A DNA stretch of 64,000 nt from NCBI GenBank assembly GCA_964346395.1, contig CAYFUT010000007.1:9546-73545 (forward strand), read 5' to 3'. The first letter of the stretch is position 1, and each line of letters opens with the position of its first letter. Below are positions 59,217 through 64,000 of the stretch, one piece after another. This DNA is from CAYFUT01 sp964346395 (lineage in GTDB: Bacteria > Bacillota > Halanaerobiia > Halobacteroidales > Halobacteroidaceae). The notes below the pieces were generated by a model. It searched no databases. It was not told where the DNA came from and saw only the letters and a list, made by a program, of their open reading frames with translations. The translations under genes were made by a program, and so were the position numbers.

Positions 59217-60572
59217 TTATCCCCTCCAAGCTCGTTTACTAAAGATAATAAAAATAGGTAAAATCTCTAATCTCCCGGCCAACATACCTAAAATATAAGT
59301 AAACTTGATTATTCCCGATAAACTCTGCATCTTAGCTACACTAAAATAAAACGGGCCGATATTCCCCACGGCCGAAAACATCCCCGAAAATGCATTCCAG
59401 GCCGGTAAATCAGAAAATAAAGCAGTAATTCCGCCGCCAACTATTATTAATCCTACCCAGCTAACCACAATCGCTACCATCCGAAAAATTTCTTTATCCG
59501 GAATCACCTTGCCATCTACTACTACCGGCAGCACAGCCCGCTTAGGGTAATATATTTTTCTTACCTCCCGTTTCATTAATTTATTTAAAATAGCCACTCG
59601 AATTAATTTAATTCCNNNNNNNNNNNNNNNNNNNNNNNNNNNNNNNNNNNNNNNNNNNNNNNNNNNNNNNNNNNNNNNNNNNNNNNNNNNNNNNNNNNNN
59701 NNNNNNNNNNNNNNNGCAATCGTGCCCCAAAAATACTTCATCTCAATTTCCGTCCATAACTGCTTTATATCTCCCGATAATACCTGGTAATGGACTAAAA
59801 AATTTATTCCTCCCAGCCCCATAAAAACTATTATTAAATATTCTATTAATTTATAATGTTGATAGCCCGCCTGCTGAAAATAAGCAATACTGCTGTCATA
59901 ATTGGCAAACCCACCAGTCGATAAAGTAGTAAAGGAATGTGTCACTGCATCAAATAAAGATAAACCGCATATTTGCAATAATATTATCTCTAGAATGGTA
60001 AATCCAGCGTAAATCACCCACAATATTTTGATTGTTTTAAATACATTAGGTACCGGCCGGCTTTGATTAATTTTATGGCTTTCCGCAGTAAACAGCTGAA
60101 ACATCCCCGACTGACCGCGAAAGGTAACTACCAAAAAGAAAGTCAAAAACCCCAACCCGCCCAGCCATTGTATCAAACACCGCCAAAATTGAACTGCTTT
60201 CGGCATCTCCTGTAAGCCGGTAAAAACAGTAATCCCCGTGGTAGTAAACCCGCTGACGGTTTCAAAAAAAGTATCCAGGTACGAATAATCCAGAGCTAAA
60301 TAAAACGGCAGAGCGCCCAACATAGAAATAATAATCCAGCCTAACGCACAGACCAGCATACCAGTAGTTAAATCAATTTTTGTCTGTCCAGCATCAATAA
60401 AGTTAAAAACAACTCCTAAACCAACTGCCAGTCCCGCCGGCAGCAAAAAAACTGTTATTAACTCTTCTCCATATAACAAATTAATTAACAGCGGCAGCAA
60501 TAATACTACCCCTAAAACAATTAACAGGGAACCTAATAAATTAGCTACTAATTTCAACCTTTCATTAACCAT
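59217..60572 (-). CDS. trkH: Trk potassium uptake channel subunit TrkH (interrupted by gap)
   Basis: About 451 codons counting the 100-N gap. Several membrane segments and pore loops with VSGFTTTGITVFTGL and SFTTLSTGGFANYDSS are visible before the gap. After it, GIKLIRVAILNKLMK continues the usual STAGGIKxxR segment, and a final pore loop lies near FSAVGNIGPFYF. The sequence between YFWGTI and GIKLI should be about 75 residues in this family, but the gap accounts for 34, so bases are missing beyond the N count. Forms trkH-trkA. Confidence 0.93.
   Translation of the reverse strand: MVNERLKLVANLLGSLLIVLGVVLLLPLLINLLYGEELITVFLLPAGLAVGLGVVFNFIDAGQTKIDLTTGMLVCALGWIIISMLGALPFYLALDYSYLDTFFETVSGFTTTGITVFTGLQEMPKAVQFWRCLIQWLGGLGFLTFFLVVTFRGQSGMFQLFTAESHKINQSRPVPNVFKTIKILWVIYAGFTILEIILLQICGLSLFDAVTHSFTTLSTGGFANYDSSIAYFQQAGYQHYKLIEYLIIVFMGLGGINFLVHYQVLSGDIKQLWTEIEMKYFWGTIXXXXXXXXXXXXXXXXXXXXXXXXXXXXXXXXXXGIKLIRVAILNKLMKREVRKIYYPKRAVLPVVVDGKVIPDKEIFRMVAIVVSWVGLIIVGGGITALFSDLPAWNAFSGMFSAVGNIGPFYFSVAKMQSLSGIIKFTYILGMLAGRLEILPIFIIFSKRAWRG
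59616..59715. other. Assembly gap (100 N) inside trkH
   Basis: A fixed-size placeholder. By family comparison the true gap is probably near 220 nt. It hides the third pore loop. Confidence 0.9.
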
Positions 60573-60638
60573 TATCTTTTCACCTCCCCAACAGTAAAAA
60601 CCAAAACTAGGTCAACTAAGAAGTTAGTTAATTTCCAG

Positions 60639-60704
60639 GTAGGGACAACCAGACGAAGTAGCGACTTGATTTATCAAGTCGCTACTTCGTTTGTTTATCC
60701 CTAC
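60639..60704. repeat. 31-bp inverted repeat (long hairpin) upstream of trkH
   Basis: Arms are 60639-60669 and 60674-60704 around a TTTA loop. The inner 17 bp (ACGAAGTAGCGACTTGA) are perfect; the outer 14 have a few mismatches. A 14-bp direct repeat TTATCCCTACTTCG follows at 60695-60708 and 60714-60727. It is in the 226-bp spacer between trkH and the DUF6485 gene. Confidence 0.9.
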
Positions 60705-60765
60705 TTCGCCTAGTTATCCCTACTTCGTTTTACTTAATTTTAATTATTATCTCCAAAAAATAAAT

Positions 60766-60795
60766 AAAGTAAGGGGCAGTAGCCCCCCTTACTTT
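60766..60795 (-). terminator. Terminator after the DUF6485-like gene
   Basis: Minus strand: AAAGTAAGGGG-(GGCTACTG)-CCCCTTACTTT, then ATTTATTTTTT. It ends the hslO-DUF6485 transcript 4 nt after the stop codon. Confidence 0.88.
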
Positions 60796-60798
60796 AAT

Positions 60799-60996
60799 TT
60801 AAGAATTAACTTCTACAAAATATTCAACTGAACGATCGTAAGTCTTTTCTGCTTCTTCAGGAAATAAACAGCCCGGAATTTCCCCGCGCTGCTGATGGTA
60901 CGCAATACACTCACAGCACTGCCCCTTACGCGGACAGCCGGGATAGGTGCAGGTACACATCTCTTTGTTTGCTTCTAAGTTGCCGCATTCTGTCAT
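60799..60996 (-). CDS. Small Cys-rich protein (DUF6485-like)
   Basis: 65 aa with eight Cys: CGNLEANKEMCTCTYPGCPR, KGQCCECIAYHQQRGEIPGC. The C-x-C-x4-C-x5-C-C-x2-C pattern, then YHQQRGEIPGC, looks like the DUF6485 family of putative metal-binding proteins in anaerobes. Function unknown. It follows hslO by 27 bp with GGAGGAGGG before the ATG, so the redox chaperone Hsp33 and this protein are likely coexpressed. Confidence 0.8.
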   Translation of the reverse strand: MTECGNLEANKEMCTCTYPGCPRKGQCCECIAYHQQRGEIPGCLFPEEAEKTYDRSVEYFVEVNS

Positions 60997-61023
60997 TTTA
61001 TTCCCTCCTCCGTTATCGTTATT

Positions 61024-61746
61024 CTAATTATTTAAAATTTCTTTAGCCTCTGGCTCGTCAAACTGGTACTTTTGGCCGCAAAAGTGGCACTCTATTTCTA
61101 GCTGGCCTTCTTGCTCTAAAGTCGCTTCGATTTCCTCCTGACCCAAACTAGCCATCACTTCAGTAATCTGCTCGCGGCTGCACCGACAGTTAAATTCAAC
61201 ATCTTGCTCAGCCAGCACTTTAAACTCAAACCCAGCTAACACTTCCTCCAGCAGTTCTTCCGGCGTCGAACCCTCGGCAATCAAGCGGCTGACNNNNNNN
61301 NNNNNNNNNNNNNNNNNNNNNNNNNNNNNNNNNNNNNNNNNNNNNNNNNNNNNNNNNNNNNNNNNNNNNNNNNNNNNNNNNNNNNNNNNNNNNACCTGCA
61401 GCTGTCCGTTGCCAATTGCCCAGGCTACATCTAATTTTCCTGCTTGATTACTCTTAATTCCTAATTTAGGATTACCAACATAACCTCTCACTTCGCCTTG
61501 ATTATTAGCTTCCGTAACTATTTTTTCCAGCGAGCCCTCCCCAACAATTTTTAGTCCTACCTGATCTCCTGATTTTAACATTGTCCCCAGCAGTAAAGTT
61601 CCACTTAAGGCTCTCCCTAAAGCAGCAGTAGCTACCGGAGTAGTCTGGTGTTTCTCTCTGGCTTTCTCTACTACTTCTGTAGAATTTACTGCTAGAGCCC
61701 TTATTTCTTGATTAGTAGTCATGACGCGTACTACATAATCATTCAT
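61024..61746 (-). CDS. hslO: Redox-regulated chaperone Hsp33 (interrupted by gap)
   Basis: About 240 codons counting the gap. RVMTTNQEIRALAVNSTEVV and AALGRALSGTLLLGTMLKSG, then RGYVGNPKLGI, are the N-terminal domain. The C-terminal zinc switch is intact: CRCSREQI and CHFCGQKYQF (C-x-C ... C-x2-C). Oxidation releases zinc and turns on holdase activity. Family proteins are near 290 aa; about 80 residues should lie between GNGQLQ and SRLIAEGS, so the true gap is near 250 nt. ATG at 61746. Confidence 0.95.
   Translation of the reverse strand: MNDYVVRVMTTNQEIRALAVNSTEVVEKAREKHQTTPVATAALGRALSGTLLLGTMLKSGDQVGLKIVGEGSLEKIVTEANNQGEVRGYVGNPKLGIKSNQAGKLDVAWAIGNGQLQXXXXXXXXXXXXXXXXXXXXXXXXXXXXXXXXXXVSRLIAEGSTPEELLEEVLAGFEFKVLAEQDVEFNCRCSREQITEVMASLGQEEIEATLEQEGQLEIECHFCGQKYQFDEPEAKEILNN
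61294..61393. other. Assembly gap (100 N) inside hslO
   Basis: Placeholder; the family length suggests about 250 nt are missing here. Confidence 0.9.
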
Positions 61747-61767
61747 CTAGGCAACCTCCCACCTAAT

Positions 61768-62670
61768 TTAGTTGCTCAACAAATTTGCATCAGCAGCCAT
61801 TCTTTTTAGTTCTTCTACTACTTCATAATCATTTCCTTCTATTTCTCCTAATTCAATCTCCGGTTTCAACTTACCGTGAAAATCACTTCCGGCCGTGATT
61901 AACAAATCATTTTCAACTGCAATATGTTTAAAAAACTCTACTTCTTTCTGTTGATGATAAGTACTACAAGCTTCTATTCCCTGTAGACCTACAGCTGATA
62001 ATTTACTAATTAATTCCTCATCATTCTCCCCTAGCGTAGACCCAGGGTGGGCTAAAACCGGAACTCCACCTAACTCTGCTATAACTTCAATCGCCCGTTG
62101 AGAATCAGGCTTCCAGCAGGGCACATAAGCCTTCCCGCCTTGCTTAAAATAATCTAAATAAAAGTTGAAATAAGGCTGATCACTTTTATTTCCAGTTAAA
62201 TACGGCTTTAATCGTTTATCAACTTGGTTTTCTGCTTTAGATAGCAATAACTCAGCTATCAGCCCGCCCGGCGGATGGCTGAGCCCCTCTGCTTCTGCTA
62301 ATACCTCTTCAGCAGTAATTTGAAATCCTAACTCCTGTAATTTATCAATTCGCTTCTGAAATTGTTCCTGCTGGGCTGCATGCAGTCCTCCTAATAATTC
62401 ATCAATCTCGGGGGATTTCCAGTCCAGATAATAGCCTAAAATATGTAAATTATTCTCCAGATAGTTAGTATCCAGTTCAATTCCCGGCACTATTTCCACA
62501 TCATTACTGTTCCCTAACTTTATAGCTTCCTCAACCGCATCAGTAGTATTATGGTCAGTAATTGCTATACAAGCTAGTCCTTTTGCTTTAGCTTTATTTA
62601 TTATCTCCTGCGGAGTATAATCCGCATCATCACTATAACTAGTATGAACATGTAAGTCTACTTGCTTCAT
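61768..62670 (-). CDS. PHP-domain phosphoesterase
   Basis: 300 aa. Metal-binding motifs of the PHP fold: VDLHVHTSYSDDADYTPQEI (residues 4-23), IAITDHNTTDAVEEAIK, EIVPGIELDTN, VLAHPGSTLGE and ITAGSDFHGKLKPEIELG. It resembles 3',5'-nucleotide bisphosphate phosphatases / RNase AM-type enzymes, though the substrate is not certain. The start ATG at 62670 has GGAGGGAG upstream. It is 21 bp upstream of hslO, on the same transcript. Confidence 0.9.
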   Translation of the reverse strand: MKQVDLHVHTSYSDDADYTPQEIINKAKAKGLACIAITDHNTTDAVEEAIKLGNSNDVEIVPGIELDTNYLENNLHILGYYLDWKSPEIDELLGGLHAAQQEQFQKRIDKLQELGFQITAEEVLAEAEGLSHPPGGLIAELLLSKAENQVDKRLKPYLTGNKSDQPYFNFYLDYFKQGGKAYVPCWKPDSQRAIEVIAELGGVPVLAHPGSTLGENDEELISKLSAVGLQGIEACSTYHQQKEVEFFKHIAVENDLLITAGSDFHGKLKPEIELGEIEGNDYEVVEELKRMAADANLLSN

Positions 62671-62854
62671 CTTCTCCCTCCTTACTTTCTTCTTTTACTA
62701 TATCAAATTAAAGCAAAAAATCAATTTTATTAGCCTTAACTAAGGTTACCAAAAAGAAAAAAAGGGCTCAATAAATTATTTTATATAGTAATATTTTTAT
62801 TATTTTACTAAATTTTATTTTTACTTTGAGATAAATGATAAATGGTAAATTATT

Positions 62855-62883
62855 TTGACAAGATAAAGTAATTTTGCTATAAT
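62855..62883 (+). promoter_or_regulatory. Consensus sigma-A promoter for the HD-GYP gene
   Basis: TTGACA (62855-62860), 17 nt, TATAAT (62878-62883), both perfect, 37 nt before the ATG. The divergent 250-bp spacer to the PHP gene otherwise shows only AT-rich sequence. Confidence 0.93.
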
Positions 62884-62920
62884 TTTTGTATACTCAATAC
62901 TTATTTTAGGGAGTGAAATC

Positions 62921-63979
62921 ATGCGCCTAGTTAACGTAAGAAATTTAACCTCCACTATGAAATTAGCTAAACCAATTTACCATCAAAACAGAGTTCTACT
63001 ATATCCAGAATGTAATAACCTTCTAGATTATAAGAATCGATTATTAGAATTAGGTATTCATTATATTTATGTAGAAGATGAAAAATCAAAAAACATAGAA
63101 GTTAACGATGTCGTCAAGCCTAAAACTAGACAGCAAAGCCACAAAATTATCCACCACACCATAGAAAACATCTCCCAAAACAAAAAAATTAATGTCAAGC
63201 AAGTAAACCAAACAGTTAAAAACTTAATTTCAGAAATTCTCGAGCGGGATAAAATTCTAGTTAGCTTACTCAATATTAAAACCACTGATTCTTATACCTT
63301 TGACCACTCTGTCAACGTAGCTATTCTATCGCTGTTAGTAGGAACCCGCTTAAACTTTGACCGCAGTTTATTACTCAAATTAGGAGTAGGTGCTTTGCTC
63401 CATGATATTGGAAAGGCTTATATCCCTGAAAAAATACTTACTAAACCTGCCTCTTTAACCGACAAAGAATATGAAATCGTAAAAGAACATCCGCAATTAG
63501 GCTATGAAAATACCAAAGAATATCATAATATCAGTCCCCTGTCCCGGACCATAATTCTCTCCCATCACGAACGGATAGACGGTACCGGCTATCCGCAGGG
63601 ATTAACAAAAGAGGACATCCACCAATTAGCACGCATTGTAGCAATTACTGATGTTTTTGATGCTTTAACTAGCGACCGCTGTTACCGCGACCGCTGGCCG
63701 GTCAATAAAGCAACTAACTTTCTGCTTTCCCATGCCGGCACTCACTTTGATAGTAAATTAGTGAATAAATTTCTCCGCAACGTAGCTATTTATCCTACCG
63801 GAGTTACAGTTAAATTAACCAATGGGCAGCAGGGAATCGTTAAACAACAAAACCCCGGCTGGCCGGAGCGACCAGTAGTCAGACTAATTACCGATAAAAA
63901 CGGAAATGAGTTGAAAAATTATCAAACAGTAGACCTGATGGAAACCTTAGACCTCGTAATTGAAGACAGTGAAGTATAG
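62921..63979 (+). CDS. HD-GYP domain c-di-GMP phosphodiesterase
   Basis: 352 aa. Residues 1-105 form an N-terminal module (RLVNVRNLTSTMKLAKPIYH) found in many clostridial HD-GYP proteins. The HD-GYP domain has DHSVNVAILSLLVG, GALLHDIGKAYIPEKIL, EHPQLGYENTKEYH, LSHHERIDGTGYPQGL and ITDVFDALTSDRCYRDRWP. It is expected to cleave c-di-GMP to GMP in two steps with a di-iron site. No membrane segment. ATG at 62921 with AGGGAGTG upstream. It is alone on the plus strand, with its own strong promoter. Confidence 0.95.
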   Translation: MRLVNVRNLTSTMKLAKPIYHQNRVLLYPECNNLLDYKNRLLELGIHYIYVEDEKSKNIEVNDVVKPKTRQQSHKIIHHTIENISQNKKINVKQVNQTVKNLISEILERDKILVSLLNIKTTDSYTFDHSVNVAILSLLVGTRLNFDRSLLLKLGVGALLHDIGKAYIPEKILTKPASLTDKEYEIVKEHPQLGYENTKEYHNISPLSRTIILSHHERIDGTGYPQGLTKEDIHQLARIVAITDVFDALTSDRCYRDRWPVNKATNFLLSHAGTHFDSKLVNKFLRNVAIYPTGVTVKLTNGQQGIVKQQNPGWPERPVVRLITDKNGNELKNYQTVDLMETLDLVIEDSEV

Positions 63980-63984
63980 AACTA

Positions 63985-64000
63985 AGCCGCCTAGCAGCAA
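63985..64000. repeat. Start of a family B repeat at the window edge
   Basis: AAGCCGCCTAGCAGCAA matches the start of the copy at 22866 (AAAGCCGCCTGCCGGCGAC). It directly follows the HD-GYP stop and is cut by the window end. Confidence 0.4.

Noticed and set aside
1..64000. tRNA, rRNA, insertion sequence or prophage genes
   Set aside because: No tRNA-like cloverleaf with a TTCRA loop, rRNA core, transposase, integrase or phage structural gene was seen on reading both strands; the holin-like gene alone is not phage evidence.

Overview
The window is a 64 kb scaffold piece from a low-GC, spore-forming, anaerobic member of the Firmicutes. Three things point to a moderately halophilic group such as the Halanaerobiales (Halobacteroidaceae): sporulation genes (yqfC, yqfD, spoIIP, gpr, two alpha/beta-type SASPs), an [FeFe]-hydrogenase operon, and acidic proteins rich in Glu and Asp. 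The low GC and gene order are seen directly. The family-level name is an inference.

Almost the whole window is one long minus-strand housekeeping super-cluster, best read from high to low coordinates. It follows the order familiar from the Bacillus subtilis nadD-yqeK-rsfS / comEA-comEC-holA / rpsT-gpr-spoIIP-lepA-hemW / hrcA-grpE-dnaK-dnaJ-prmA-rsmE-mtaB / yqeY-yqfC-yqfD-phoH-pgpH-ybeY-dgk-era-recO-glyQ-glyS-ccpN-ppsR-dnaG-rpoD region. 

Region by region: 1-5.1 kb holds rpoD (5' part only), dnaG, a flavodoxin-like reductase, ppsR and ccpN (gluconeogenic control). 5.3-7.0 kb holds glpX and an ankyrin-repeat gene. 7.4-10.4 kb holds glyS and glyQ. 10.7-23.5 kb holds DUF4342, recO, a deoC-like gene, mgtE, era, a GNAT gene, a CorC-type transporter, a Dgk-PAP2 fusion, ybeY, pgpH, phoH, yqfD, yqfC and yqeY. 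23.6-32.0 kb holds HIT, mtaB, rsmE, prmA and the heat-shock operon behind a perfect CIRCE operator. 32-38.2 kb holds hemW, lepA, spoIIP, gpr, a holin-like membrane protein and the divergent rpsT. 38.2-45 kb holds an unusual release-factor-like/DUF2250 protein, holA, a plus-strand spore block (two SASPs and a LysM-CAP protein), comEC and comEA. 45-50.5 kb holds an Fe-S protein, a UbiE/MenG methyltransferase and leuS behind a complete T-box leader. 50.5-54.5 kb holds rsfS, an LCP protein, yqeK, nadD, an orphan plus-strand gene with ADP-ribosyltransferase-like features, and a HAD phosphatase. 54.8-58.2 kb holds a hydABC-type NADH-linked hydrogenase. 58.5-64 kb holds trkA/trkH, a small Cys-rich protein, hslO, a PHP phosphoesterase and a plus-strand HD-GYP protein.

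The main unexplained structure is in the spacers. At least three dispersed repeat families occur: (A) MITE-like elements with about 17-bp terminal inverted repeats; (B) a motif built on CCTGGCGGCGACTT followed by a purine-rich TTGAG tract; (C) a 165-nt nested palindrome next to holA, lying between perfect 33-bp direct repeats. I found no tRNA, rRNA, transposase, phage or CRISPR array. There are three 100-N runs, which look like fixed-size placeholders and not measured gaps.
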